A stretch of 64,000 nt of DNA. It comes from Histomonas meleagridis (taxonomy: Eukaryota; Parabasalia; Tritrichomonadida; Dientamoebidae). A program made the position numbers and the translations under genes. A model generated the notes under the pieces. It made no database searches. It was given only the letters and a program-made list of their open reading frames with translations, and had not been told where the DNA came from. Below, piece after piece: positions 45,102 through 55,199 of the stretch (positions are counted from its first letter, which is position 1; the number at the start of each line of letters is the position of its first letter). The stretch covers positions 124,001 through 188,000 of the forward strand of contig WSYJ01000086.1 in the NCBI GenBank assembly GCA_020186115.1. The letters run 5' to 3'.

Positions 45102-47624
45102 ATGAGATTATATGGGGTGCCCTGTTATATTCAGAATCATGACACTTTTCAGTTCACATTCGCATTGGTTAACGAGGTTTCCCTTGCTGTTCAAGCAGTA
45201 CTTTCTAGCACCAACGAAGAAGAAAGAAAGAATGCTGATACATGGTTATGTAATTGGGAAAGAAACCCAGAATCAATAGGGACAGCAATTGAAATCATCG
45301 AAACTTCATTTGACCAAAATGTTCTCTTTTTTGGTGGAAAATGCATTGAATTTCTTTTGACACATTTTCATGACAAATTTAATGAAATGACAATTGAACA
45401 AGTATTTAGGTCATTACAAAGAAGAATTAATAATTCTTTTGCACCTGGGCTTTCCGAAATGTGTACTTATAAGTTTCTAGATTGCATAACCATAATAGCC
45501 ACTATTTTTCCAAATTATATTGACACATTTCAAGAGTTTCCACTAAATCTTTTACCACATTTCTTCAAAAACTTACTTGAGAATTTTCCAAATGGAAGCC
45601 AGCAGTTCATAGAAAAGATTAAATCATTTTTCAATAACATATTTTTCATCCTCGAAAAAGCAGACATATCCATAGATTGGATTCTTTTGCTTGTTTGGGC
45701 AATAAAAATTATATACTTTGATTCATATGTACATTTTTATCCGTTTATGCCCAAAATTGAAATGATTCCATATAACTCAGATTATTATCCAGCTTTCATA
45801 GATCTGCTTACCACGATCACAGGAGATGAAAATTACACCGAAGATCAAGGAAACATCGCATTTATCCAACGAATATTTGAAATTGGTATTGGAATTTGTG
45901 ATATTCTTACTCATCCACCTTATGATGATGTTTCCATTCAACTTGCCTCATACATATGGAGCGAAATTATTGATTATGATTCACAATTTTTGTCTAATTG
46001 TGTATCATCATTTTCACTTGTAGCTTTTGAACATTTTTGTGCTTCTCTCCCATCATTTGCTGAACTTCCTCATGAGTTAATTGAACTATTTTTATTAACA
46101 GGTGAACAATTTAATAACCTATCTCAAGAACCTTCATTTATCCATTTTTTGCCATTTGTTCCACGATTCTTGGACTTTATGATTATGCAAATAGATCAAC
46201 ACGTCGACATTTATTGCGTAAATCGAGTTGCCAAAGGCTTCTATGCATTCAGTGATATTCCACTGTATTTGAATACTTTACTCGACTTTTTCGGTGCAAA
46301 AATCCAGCAAGGGATAACACCAGGGTTAATATATGCTATTACCTCATCATCTCCATTAGTTCATACCAAATTTCTCCCAACCTTGTCAGAGGCTTTAGTT
46401 AAATCACCATTATCTCCGATTGCTTTACATTTTATTCGGATATGTTGTGAGCATCTTCCACAGGAAGTCAACTCTCAAGCTATTATCTTGATCTATAATG
46501 AATTTGGAAATAATTTAAATTCGCCATCCGCCATTTTTTATGCTAAAACAATTAAATCCTTAATCAAACATTTTTATAACCCATTTTTAGAGAACGAAGA
46601 AAGCCTTATCTTACCACTACTTAATTGGCTTCAAAACTCACCTCCTGAATTAGTCATTCCGATCAATCAGATCTTATTAAATCTCATTTATCGAGTACCA
46701 GTAGAACAATCGGAAGCATATCATATTCCGCAAATAGTAGAAGCCATAGTTAATTCCTACACCAATTTATTTACCCAATTATTCCAAACATCAGATTCCA
46801 ATTATTTTATCTATTTGAACAAGTTTGCCAAATGTTCCCAATCGATGTCAAAGTTAGAATACTGGGGTCCCAACAATGTAGCCTGTAATACATTTAAGAT
46901 TATTTATCAACAAATCTTCACACTGATGTCATCGTTATGGAACAATCCACAACAAGAAGTAGTTGTTGAGTCATTTTGTGATTTTTTGCTTCAATGTATG
47001 GAATCTAAGATCATCACCAATCAAATTGACGTTATCCAATTCATAATAATTACGATACGACAAACCCCAGTCAAATTGCATTTTGATTTATTAAAGAAGC
47101 TAACCAACTATTTACCTATTGATGACATAATGATTTTTTTACAAAACATAAATCAGGTTAATGATGAACAAGTTATATATTATGGCCTCTGTTTCATCAA
47201 AGATTTGTTAGACATCAAATGGAGTTTGTTCTTTCTATACTTCAAGATCGATTACATATTACAATTTCTAAGTCTTAATGACCAAAGAATTATATACATA
47301 ATTATATATATGATAGATTATATGTTAGAAAACGCTTCGCAAGTAGTCATTGAGTCTTTGAACATTGTAATGGTTTCGTTGTTGGGCGGAATATTTACAA
47401 ATTTCGACGACGGTAATATACATTACGCATTAAATTTCATTATTAAGTTGGTACAGAACGGAGTGTGCCAGCCAAATAATGTGCTGCAGACGGTGTTGGA
47501 CAATATGAAGCTGTCGCAGCATGAAGTGAACGAACTACAAAACGTACTGCTGATGCAGCGCTTGAATGAAAACGCTCTGTTTATGGTGGTAAAAAGAATT
47601 ATAATAAATCGAAAGGAAACTTAA
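45102..47624 (+). CDS. Transportin-3/importin-13-like karyopherin
   Basis: 840 residues. Near the N-terminus VSLAVQAVLSSTNEEERKNA followed by DTWLCNWERNPESI aligns with transportin-3 and importin-13 ('AVQALY...KERAS.WL..lQ.S..AW'). The remainder is HEAT helices (LPHFFKNLLENFPNG, FIRICCEHLPQEVNSQ, ILNLIYRVPVEQSEAY). These receptors import SR proteins or mediate two-way transport under RanGTP control. The length fits (TNPO3 923). The first ~20 residues are not family-like. The motifs GACACTTTTCAG and GTTAACGAGG sit inside the frame at 45140-45178, so the true 5' end may differ, but no later ATG keeps the conserved N-terminus. Confidence 0.7.
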   Translation: MRLYGVPCYIQNHDTFQFTFALVNEVSLAVQAVLSSTNEEERKNADTWLCNWERNPESIGTAIEIIETSFDQNVLFFGGKCIEFLLTHFHDKFNEMTIEQVFRSLQRRINNSFAPGLSEMCTYKFLDCITIIATIFPNYIDTFQEFPLNLLPHFFKNLLENFPNGSQQFIEKIKSFFNNIFFILEKADISIDWILLLVWAIKIIYFDSYVHFYPFMPKIEMIPYNSDYYPAFIDLLTTITGDENYTEDQGNIAFIQRIFEIGIGICDILTHPPYDDVSIQLASYIWSEIIDYDSQFLSNCVSSFSLVAFEHFCASLPSFAELPHELIELFLLTGEQFNNLSQEPSFIHFLPFVPRFLDFMIMQIDQHVDIYCVNRVAKGFYAFSDIPLYLNTLLDFFGAKIQQGITPGLIYAITSSSPLVHTKFLPTLSEALVKSPLSPIALHFIRICCEHLPQEVNSQAIILIYNEFGNNLNSPSAIFYAKTIKSLIKHFYNPFLENEESLILPLLNWLQNSPPELVIPINQILLNLIYRVPVEQSEAYHIPQIVEAIVNSYTNLFTQLFQTSDSNYFIYLNKFAKCSQSMSKLEYWGPNNVACNTFKIIYQQIFTLMSSLWNNPQQEVVVESFCDFLLQCMESKIITNQIDVIQFIIITIRQTPVKLHFDLLKKLTNYLPIDDIMIFLQNINQVNDEQVIYYGLCFIKDLLDIKWSLFFLYFKIDYILQFLSLNDQRIIYIIIYMIDYMLENASQVVIESLNIVMVSLLGGIFTNFDDGNIHYALNFIIKLVQNGVCQPNNVLQTVLDNMKLSQHEVNELQNVLLMQRLNENALFMVVKRIIINRKET

Positions 47625-48440
47625 GAAATAAATAAATAAATAAAAAATTATTATCATGAAACGTGTTTTGGATTTTGGAATTCGGCGTTTGCTTCTGTTT
47701 AGAGAACATTGTTTAAGTGATCAAATTAAAGTGTATAATGTTTCGAATATAAATAAAGTTAAATAACAAAGATTTATGTTTATTTGACTGACTTTTTGTT
47801 GAAAAATGTAATTTGTTGATAAATAATATCAATAACAGAATTAATATGAACTCAGTTGAGTACTTGATATCACAGTTCAATTTAGTAAAAATTTAAAATT
47901 TAATGTTTATACATCGTATTATTTTTTTTAAACATAATCCTAAAAATGAACCTGAAATAAATAGTAATATTTGAAACATAAACAAAATATCATAAAAGTA
48001 CCTCAGCGAATTATGAAAGTAGTTGAGTATAATAGAAAGAATTTTTAAAATTCTGTGATGGATAATTTTATTTGTTCATTTTTTTTAAGTTGTATAATAC
48101 TTCATTATAATAATTGGATGAATTTAAAAATTACAAAAAGTTCTTATGGACACATCAAGATCTAAGTAACTTCATCATAAGATTCATTTAAAAGCAAAAA
48201 TCAAAAAATAAGGCAATTTATTAACCCTTTGATAGCATTCAATTACAATATTCTCAAACATTAATTTTCATATATATTAACGAAATCATAAATTATTAAA
48301 AATTGTTTTGTGCTACTTTTTTTATTTTAGTGATTACTGTATATTGAAAATTCAGAATGATATAACTTTTTTGTTTACTTTACGTTTCGCCCGTTTGTGG
48401 ACAATTCTGTTTGGTAAGCTGAAAATTTGATTCAAAACCA
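47625..48440. other. Intergenic, 815 bp, nothing recognised
   Basis: It begins with AATAAATAAATAAATAAA just after the karyopherin stop. The rest is AT-rich with no coding signal, repeat or RNA motif that I recognise. Confidence 0.3.
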
Positions 48441-48452
48441 AAAAAGTGACAT
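48439..48452 (+). promoter_or_regulatory. AAAAAAGTGACAT element before ARPC3
   Basis: AAAAAAGTGACATT ends 3-4 nt before the ATG at 48456. If transcription starts here the 5' UTR would be only a few bases, as is typical for trichomonads. Confidence 0.5.
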
Positions 48453-48455
48453 TAA

Positions 48456-48998
48456 ATGTCCAAGCTTCCTACTGAACCAGCTGCAGACTCAAAGAACTCT
48501 GTTTTCATAAACACTGGTGCCCCAGTTATTGCTGGCATTCCAATTCTTCCAATCCGTGACACTTCCAAGAGACAAACAACACCAGCTTTTGATATTGTTG
48601 ATGAAGCACTTTACCACTTCCGTACAAACATTTTCATGCGTGATTTCAAGATCAAGAATGATGCTGATCGTCTTCTTATTTACATTACTTTCTTTGCAAT
48701 GAAATGCCTCAAATTCTTCGCAAAGAATCCAAAGGATAAGGCTAAGTGCCAAAAGGAAATTCAATCCTGGAGCATGAATGCATTCCCAATTCCAGGAGAA
48801 GGTGGATTCATTCTTGCATCTCTTGTTACAGCACCAAAGAGCAATGCTGAAAAGGCAGACCTTCTTGCTTTCTTTAAGACTGTTCGTAACGAAACAGCTA
48901 ACCGTCTTTTGGACATCGTTTTCAAAGATGGAACAGCCGATAAATGGTGGATTTGCTTTGCTCCTCGTAAGTTCATGGATAAGGAAATGGCCAATTAA
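48456..48998 (+). CDS. ARPC3: Arp2/3 complex subunit 3 (p21-Arc)
   Basis: 180 residues, close to human ARPC3 (178). Conserved landmarks: ILPIRD, DIVDEALYHFRTNIFMRDFK, IKNDADRLLIYITFFAMKCL, FPIPGEGGF, RNETANRLLDIVF, and KWWICFAPRKFMDK near the C-terminus. ARPC3 helps bridge Arp2/3 to the mother filament in actin branching, which trichomonads use for amoeboid spreading and phagocytosis. The coding sequence is visibly richer in G+C than the surroundings, suggesting high expression. The first 18 residues (Ser/Lys/Pro/Ala) are not conserved. Confidence 0.95.
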   Translation: MSKLPTEPAADSKNSVFINTGAPVIAGIPILPIRDTSKRQTTPAFDIVDEALYHFRTNIFMRDFKIKNDADRLLIYITFFAMKCLKFFAKNPKDKAKCQKEIQSWSMNAFPIPGEGGFILASLVTAPKSNAEKADLLAFFKTVRNETANRLLDIVFKDGTADKWWICFAPRKFMDKEMAN

Positions 48999-49080
48999 GT
49001 CAACTAAAAAGAGCATTGGTTTTTATTCTCATTTTTATTTTTTATTTTTTTTGGTGAACAAAAAATTGAACAAAAAAATT

Positions 49081-49096
49081 GTCACTTTTCCGTTTT
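49081..49096 (+). promoter_or_regulatory. Inr-like TCACTTTT joined to CCGTTT before Raptor
   Basis: GTCACTTTTCCGTTTT lies 12-27 nt before the ATG. TCACTT fits the trichomonad Inr and CCGTTT the M3 core. Confidence 0.6.
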
Positions 49097-49107
49097 TTTG
49101 AATTTGA

Positions 49108-52100
49108 ATGTTTGGATATGAAACAACACAAAACTTCATAAATTTTTCTAATAATATGTTTGGTACAGAAGATGTGATAATACCACTTTCACAGTATTCT
49201 TCAATTTTGTCGGTGGATCCAGAAAAAAATAAATTTCAAAAATTTCATCCAAAAGATGAAGAGTTTGATTTGTTTAACTTTAGCATGATCGAAAGCAATT
49301 CGCATTCAATACATAGTGAACCAACTAAATGTGTTATTGTAAATTTGGCTCATCTTGATCAATTTCCTCAACCATCATCTGATTATTCAGCTTCATTCCC
49401 TTGTATATATACATGGTCAGACATAAATCATGCATTTCCTTCAGAATTTCAACAAACTATTAATCATTATTTTAAAAATTTATATTCATTTTTTGGTGCA
49501 TCACTTAATTTGCAAATCATAACTTCACCATCAAGAGAAAAATTAGAATCACTAACAGCAGTGAAAGCAAACTTTCCAACTTCCAGACTTTTATTTCATT
49601 ATATTGGATATGGATTTCCAACAATTCAACCCAATTGTATCTGGTGCAGTGAAAAACGAAGCACCAACTTTGAGAGCTTTGATTTAAAGGATTTATTCAT
49701 TCGTATTTCAACTCCTTCATTATATATTTTTGATTGTTCTAATGCAGGAGTTGTCCTTCAAACTTTTACACAACTAACAAATGAACTAAAACAACAACAA
49801 CCTAATCATAACTGGGATGATTGGCTTTGTATGTGTGGAACTAGTGAAGGCGAATTTCTTCCGAATGATCCACATTTACCAAAAGATTTTTTAACATCAA
49901 CAATCTTAACGCCGATCAAAACCGCCGTTGTATGTCACATTTTACAATATTTTAGATTATCACTTGTTGGTGATCAATTTCCAATAGATTCACCATATTC
50001 TAATTTATGGAACTTAAAAACTCCTCTTGGTAGTAGACTATCATTATCACTTGAAGCTATTACAGATTCAATCGCAGGGAACGCCCTTCCAGAAGAAAAA
50101 TATAACAAGATATTCCGATCTGAAAGGTTTTCATCTATTCTTTTTCGTCATTTTCTTTTAGCTCAATATCTTCTTAATCCATATCGTGCTCATCCAGTTT
50201 CACACCCATCACTTCCAGACTTAAGTCATCATCCTCTCTGGAAGCAATGGTCTATCATCCTTGATAGTGCCATTTGTTCGATTACATCATCATCATCTTT
50301 ATCCAATTCAATAAACATCTTTCAGCGAAATGCCACATCATTCAAAGTCTTCCTTCAAAATGACCATTTTGATCTAATACAATCATACCATTTCACATTT
50401 CTTTACCATATGATTTTTTCAGAATCATCAAATGAAAGGCCAATTCTTCTCCTTGCCGAATACGCAGCCAATAAGCAATGCTGCTCATCAAAGATGTTAT
50501 CTAATTCTTCTGTTTTCTATTCATTATTTCTAAAACTTTTATCTAAAGATAACAAATCAGAACTTTTCCAACCACTTTGTTATCTAATCCTTAAACTCCT
50601 TTACATTCATCCATATTTTGCAGGTGAAATAAGTCAATGTTCGAATTGCATTAATTTTTTATCAAATATTTTTTGTAATGATCTAAATGAAAATTTAAAA
50701 ATAATGTGTTTTGCAATTATTGCAAATATAGTAATATCACATAATCAAATTCAACAACGTTGTATATCCCAACCATTTATAGACAAATATTGCGAAGTTT
50801 TAAAGACTTCTTCTGATTACGAAACAATTTTATGGGTTTTGATGATTATTAAACGTACATTTAGCACTTTTTCGCCGTCGTTGACCGTTTACAAAAATAA
50901 CGGTCTCCACGTCATAATATCAAAATTTTTGTTTGATAAAAATCCATTAATACGATCAGCTTCAATATCAACATTAATAACATTTATTCAACCATATGAA
51001 TCAAAGATTAATAGTCAATTAATAATGTTAGTTTTACCCTTGATTCAAGATGCATCATATTTGGTCCGATTTCAATTATTATTATTCATCAAAAAAATTT
51101 TAATGTCATTTAACTTTGGAAATAATTTTGAGCTTAAAGAAGATAATAATTATAATACATATTCATCTTTTGTAACAAATGTTTATCATATTAATGAAAT
51201 AAATATTAAAAATTTATTTGAAGCAATTGATGAATTATGTAAAGACAAAAAATTTGTTAATAATTCGTATGTATATTCTTATCTCATATTAAACATATTA
51301 TCAAGTGATCCGCATCCAATTATTAAATCGATTTCGAATAATTTGATGAATTTCATTAATAACAAAAAAAATTGTTTTGTGTCATTTAATGTGTTTGGTA
51401 AAGAACAAATGGAAATTAATAACCTTGATCAATGCCAAATAATTCATAGAATTGCACTAAGATCACTTCTAGAAAAAGGACAATGGCAATCAAAGGAATT
51501 TATGGAAAATAATTTACAAAACAAAAAAATCAAAAAATTTAAAACTTCTGAAATTAACCGCTTTTCGGAATTCAAATTTTCAGAAGAGCCGATAAAGTTT
51601 GTCACTTTTGCGAAAGATTCAATTTTTGTTGCAACAAATTCCAAATTATGTTATATGAAAGAAGATAAAAATATTATAAGTTTTGATTTGAAAAATGCTA
51701 TAAAATCTGGTTTTATAATCAATGGAAAAATTATTGTTTATTGTACAAATGAAATTGTTCATGTTTTAAATCCAAAAAATAAAAACGATTCAATGATATT
51801 TAAACCAATTATAGGTAAAATAAATGCGTTATATATTGGCCATTGGAAAAAACAAAAAATTTATACAATTGTAAATAATTCGATTATTTCAAAATGGAAT
51901 TTAAAACATGAAAAATTAATTAATGAATTTATTACAGACTCTAAAATCAAAAGCTTTGAATCAGTTGATAATGATTTGTTTTTATTATTAGAAAATGGTA
52001 ATTTAATTTGTTACAATTTACAAAATAATTCAATGAAAAACGTTTTAAACGATCAGAAAATTGAATGTTTTACACTCGGTGTAAATAATTCAATTTTATT

Positions 52101-52389
52101 TGTGAAGAATTCTGTGATTTACGTGTATCGGGATAATGAAATTAAAATTTTATATAAGTCCAAAAATAAAATCAAAAATATTATTGCACATAAAATTTTG
52201 AAAATGTTATTTGTTTTTTTAGATGTTGATAATGAAACACATTTGTTCGCTATAGAAAGTAACTGCCTTAAGTCGTTGTGGTGTTCTAAAAATGTTTCCA
52301 CTGCTTCATTTCATGATAAATTACCTTTAGCGCTAATTGCAGACGAATTTGGTAAAGTGATGCAAATTAATATGGATAAAGAAAAGTGA
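49108..52389 (+). CDS. RPTOR: Raptor/KOG1, TORC1 scaffold subunit
   Basis: 1093 residues. Residues ~70-250 are the Raptor N-terminal conserved (caspase-like) domain: KCVIVNLAHLDQFP, ANFPTSRLLFHYIGYG (canonical HYNGHG), then SLYIFDCSNAG, the Raptor signature. About 260-700 contains the FLP/HLP-rich linker and HEAT-like helices (VVCHILQYFRLSLVGDQFPI and later). From ~830 to the end beta-rich repeats with W/D spacing suggest a degenerate WD40 propeller. Raptor presents substrates to TOR kinase. Human Raptor is 1335 and yeast Kog1 1557, so this is compact. The His to Tyr change in HYNGHG is normal, since Raptor is catalytically inactive. The start could also be the Met at residue 17. Confidence 0.9.
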   Translation: MFGYETTQNFINFSNNMFGTEDVIIPLSQYSSILSVDPEKNKFQKFHPKDEEFDLFNFSMIESNSHSIHSEPTKCVIVNLAHLDQFPQPSSDYSASFPCIYTWSDINHAFPSEFQQTINHYFKNLYSFFGASLNLQIITSPSREKLESLTAVKANFPTSRLLFHYIGYGFPTIQPNCIWCSEKRSTNFESFDLKDLFIRISTPSLYIFDCSNAGVVLQTFTQLTNELKQQQPNHNWDDWLCMCGTSEGEFLPNDPHLPKDFLTSTILTPIKTAVVCHILQYFRLSLVGDQFPIDSPYSNLWNLKTPLGSRLSLSLEAITDSIAGNALPEEKYNKIFRSERFSSILFRHFLLAQYLLNPYRAHPVSHPSLPDLSHHPLWKQWSIILDSAICSITSSSSLSNSINIFQRNATSFKVFLQNDHFDLIQSYHFTFLYHMIFSESSNERPILLLAEYAANKQCCSSKMLSNSSVFYSLFLKLLSKDNKSELFQPLCYLILKLLYIHPYFAGEISQCSNCINFLSNIFCNDLNENLKIMCFAIIANIVISHNQIQQRCISQPFIDKYCEVLKTSSDYETILWVLMIIKRTFSTFSPSLTVYKNNGLHVIISKFLFDKNPLIRSASISTLITFIQPYESKINSQLIMLVLPLIQDASYLVRFQLLLFIKKILMSFNFGNNFELKEDNNYNTYSSFVTNVYHINEINIKNLFEAIDELCKDKKFVNNSYVYSYLILNILSSDPHPIIKSISNNLMNFINNKKNCFVSFNVFGKEQMEINNLDQCQIIHRIALRSLLEKGQWQSKEFMENNLQNKKIKKFKTSEINRFSEFKFSEEPIKFVTFAKDSIFVATNSKLCYMKEDKNIISFDLKNAIKSGFIINGKIIVYCTNEIVHVLNPKNKNDSMIFKPIIGKINALYIGHWKKQKIYTIVNNSIISKWNLKHEKLINEFITDSKIKSFESVDNDLFLLLENGNLICYNLQNNSMKNVLNDQKIECFTLGVNNSILFVKNSVIYVYRDNEIKILYKSKNKIKNIIAHKILKMLFVFLDVDNETHLFAIESNCLKSLWCSKNVSTASFHDKLPLALIADEFGKVMQINMDKEK

Positions 52390-52921
52390 TTTGTTTGTAT
52401 ATAAAAATTATTATACGTTTTATTTTTATGTGTTAATGGGTTTGTTGTTTGCATTGTTTATTTCATTATTACTTTGAAGTATTTCCCAATTAAATGAAAA
52501 GAGAAGTAGTTGTGGCATTACTTCCAATGACACTTTTATCGCCAGCTGTTATGAATGAAGATCTCAATCAATTGATTATATAAATAAAAACTATCATGAA
52601 ATTTTCATAAATAATAAGTTTTTATTGATAACTTCCAAAATATAAACTTAAGCGAACAAATTTATTAAAACAAATTTGATTAATTTCGAATGAATAATTT
52701 TTCTTTTCATTGTTTTCTTCTCGGGGGAAAAGTTTTTTATCGTCTTACATTTTTGAAAAGTTTATTAAAATTAGATTGGTCGATACAAGCTAAAATGTTT
52801 ATGAACTGTAGGGGCATCCCATTTTGTGATCGTTTACTAAAATCGCAACATAACAAAAAAAATAATGCCGTAAACTTTATTAAACAGACAAAAAAACATA
52901 TGAAAAAACAATTTTGTTATC
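52390..52921. other. Intergenic, 530 bp, with a doubtful small ORF
   Basis: TGACACTTTTATCGCC (52528-52543) is a promoter-like site but only a 10-codon ORF follows it. A 79-codon ORF at 52690-52929 is Lys/Phe/Asn-rich and overlaps the 3' end of the opposite hydrolase gene; I do not regard it as a gene. Confidence 0.3.
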
Positions 52922-54913
52922 TCAATTGAGTATATTCTTTTGTTGTGGTATCAATGGTGGCGGTTTCAGTTGACTAAGAGGAGACTTTGAGAATGACATT
53001 AATGGAAGAGGCACTGGCATCAGCGTGACATTTGACAGAAGGGAATTATCACCCATTGTAATTGCTTCAGGCGTTTGCATTCCGCCCGCTTCTTTAGTTT
53101 GATGCTGTTTTGAATGGTTTACTTTTTTTGATGCGCGTTGATGCTTTGAATGAATTTGCGTTTCCTCGATACCAATGCGCGTTTCAGAAGTTTGCGCTTC
53201 TTTAGGTGATTGCTGATCTGATTCTGAATTATGCTCTTCAGGAGGAGGAGCTAAAATTTTTTCATTTGGAATTTGATTGTGCTCAATTTCAGACTTCGAA
53301 TTTGACGAAGAAGTTGCTTCTTGAGTCGCTGTGTGATCCAATGGTTCATTTGGTTTGGGAATAGGGATTTGGATTTCTTCTGTCGATGAAAAGTTTGCTT
53401 CTGATTTGTTTTGATTTTCTTCTGCTGAAAGTTCTGTTTGTGATTCTTCGATATCATTTGGCGTCAGAGGCGATGTTTCATTGGTTTGATTTGTTTCTTC
53501 TTCTTCTGCTTCCTTTGGCACAAGAGGCGATACGCTCAAATCATTCGAATTATTGTTCTGATTTGTGCTTTCTATTGTTTCAGGAGGAACAAGACGCGAA
53601 TCAGTTTCGTTTGGAACTAAAGGTGATAAATCATCTGATTGATCATTTTGTTGTGATGTATCATTTTCTCTTGGAACTGATCCTTCTTCAGTTTTGCTTT
53701 CATTGCACTGAATAGGTTGTGGTGAACTATCGTGAACCAGATTCATATTAATCATTGATGCTCGGGAATTATGTCTCTTTCTCCTTCTCTTTATTATAGT
53801 CTTGGACCTTGTTGCCTTTGGACTCCTCACTGAGTGTGAGTGTGTCCTCTTCTTTTTGGAATGAGGCGGAGGCGTTGGTGGAATTTCAGAAGCTTCGTTC
53901 GGATTTTCGGGGTGGCCCGAATTTTGATGTTGTTCGATTTGGTACTGACGAAGAATCGTGTTATCGTTGACCTCAGGAGCAAGTTGAACCATTGCGTCAA
54001 ATGAAGAAAAGTGGAATGTGCTTTGTTGGAGTTTGCGACATTCTGAAATTACCACATTATCTGATGGAATTCCAAGTTGCTCAAAAGCAAAAAGAACGCC
54101 AAGTGTAATCCACGCAGATCTACGTCGACTATTATGTCCTCCAGGAAGTTGCATTATATATTTGAATTTACTATTATAGCTTGAATACAATGCCTTACAT
54201 TGTTCATATGGGATAAATTGATCATTTTCTGCATGTCCAAATACTACCGGAACTTGGTTGGGGCTTTTAGAGGCAATAAGAGGTGAAACCTCATCAATAT
54301 TGAAATTAGCAACAGATACAACTTTCTTTCGGAGATACCAAATAGCCATAGAAACAAAGACTGAAGGAAATTTCATTGATGTGGCAATAGCTGTGCACAT
54401 ATCTTGAATAGATGTAAAAGAAGAGTCTGATACTTTTCCTAGAACAAGCGGATTTTGAACTAGAAGAGCTGTAGATGCTCCCATCGAACGCCCCCAAAGA
54501 ACGAATGGACCTAACTTAAAAGTCTTGTTTAAAACGTCGATAAGAAATTCTGTATCTTGTTGTTCATAATAGCCAAGCGAAACATATTCTCCATCACTAC
54601 AACCGCATCCAGCAAAATCAAAACAAAAAACAAAAATTCCATATGGACAAAAATTAGGAACTAGAAATTGGCCTTCGAGTTGAGATGAAGCATTTCCATG
54701 AAGATATATAATACAGGGACCTCCATTTAAGGGAGAGAATTTTGCTGAGTGATAAATTGATCCGACTAATTTTTGTCCACGTAAATTTGTAAAAGTAACA
54801 GGATGTCGAAGAAAATTTGAACCGCCTTCAACTGTAAGGCAAAGAGACATTTCGGTATAATCGTATTTTGCTCTGGGAGGTCGAATTAATGCGTTGAGCG
54901 CTCTTTGCGCCAT
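52922..54913 (-). CDS. Alpha/beta-hydrolase with a long disordered acidic/Ser tail
   Basis: 663 residues. Residues ~1-310 are an alpha/beta-hydrolase of the ABHD17/BEM46-like type: IIYLHGNAS (oxyanion strand-loop), FCFDFAGCGCSDGE, the nucleophile GRSMGA (Ser ~143), the acid in FGHAENDQFIPYEQC, and the catalytic His in LPGGHNSRRRS. ABHD17 enzymes are depalmitoylases; the N-terminal MAQRALNALIRPP lacks their Cys cluster, so the substrate is uncertain. Residues ~330-663 are low complexity: a basic stretch (KKKRTHSHSVRSPKATRSKT), then Glu/Ser/Asn/Pro/Gln-rich repeats. The ATG is preceded by CGCACTTTTTT 26 nt upstream (54939-54948). Confidence 0.8.
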   Translation of the reverse strand: MAQRALNALIRPPRAKYDYTEMSLCLTVEGGSNFLRHPVTFTNLRGQKLVGSIYHSAKFSPLNGGPCIIYLHGNASSQLEGQFLVPNFCPYGIFVFCFDFAGCGCSDGEYVSLGYYEQQDTEFLIDVLNKTFKLGPFVLWGRSMGASTALLVQNPLVLGKVSDSSFTSIQDMCTAIATSMKFPSVFVSMAIWYLRKKVVSVANFNIDEVSPLIASKSPNQVPVVFGHAENDQFIPYEQCKALYSSYNSKFKYIMQLPGGHNSRRRSAWITLGVLFAFEQLGIPSDNVVISECRKLQQSTFHFSSFDAMVQLAPEVNDNTILRQYQIEQHQNSGHPENPNEASEIPPTPPPHSKKKRTHSHSVRSPKATRSKTIIKRRRKRHNSRASMINMNLVHDSSPQPIQCNESKTEEGSVPRENDTSQQNDQSDDLSPLVPNETDSRLVPPETIESTNQNNNSNDLSVSPLVPKEAEEEETNQTNETSPLTPNDIEESQTELSAEENQNKSEANFSSTEEIQIPIPKPNEPLDHTATQEATSSSNSKSEIEHNQIPNEKILAPPPEEHNSESDQQSPKEAQTSETRIGIEETQIHSKHQRASKKVNHSKQHQTKEAGGMQTPEAITMGDNSLLSNVTLMPVPLPLMSFSKSPLSQLKPPPLIPQQKNILN

Positions 54914-54938
54914 TTTATTACAGTTCCAACAGAACTAT

Positions 54939-54989
54939 AAAAAAGTGCGCTGGTTATTGCAATTGAAAATGACAGACTCTGAAAAAGTG
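54939..54989 (-). promoter_or_regulatory. Two CACTTTTT elements before the hydrolase gene
   Basis: AAAAAAGTGCG at 54939-54948 and GAAAAAGTGG at 54981-54990 (plus strand), i.e. CACTTTTT on the gene strand, 26 and 68 nt before the ATG at 54913. Confidence 0.45.
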
Positions 54990-55199
54990 GATGGTGTGGG
55001 TGAATCCGTTTATTTTTAAGCGATATTCATCTACAAAAAAAAACATTCTGCAAAGTACCAATAAATTTTAGTTGAAATATTTTTAATTTCTTATCCAAAA
55101 ACATTTATTAATGTATTTTATAAGTTTTTGTTATCATTTGAATATGTGAAGAAAAAAAGAACTTATTTTCTCTCTCATCCCTATAAAGAAATTTATTTT

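Noticed and set aside
48489-49016. A 175-codon minus-strand ORF opposite ARPC3
   Set aside because: The plus strand is unmistakably ARPC3; the antisense frame has no recognisable content.
52690-52929. A 79-codon plus-strand ORF
   Set aside because: Low-complexity, overlaps the 3' end of the opposite hydrolase gene, and has no close promoter motif.
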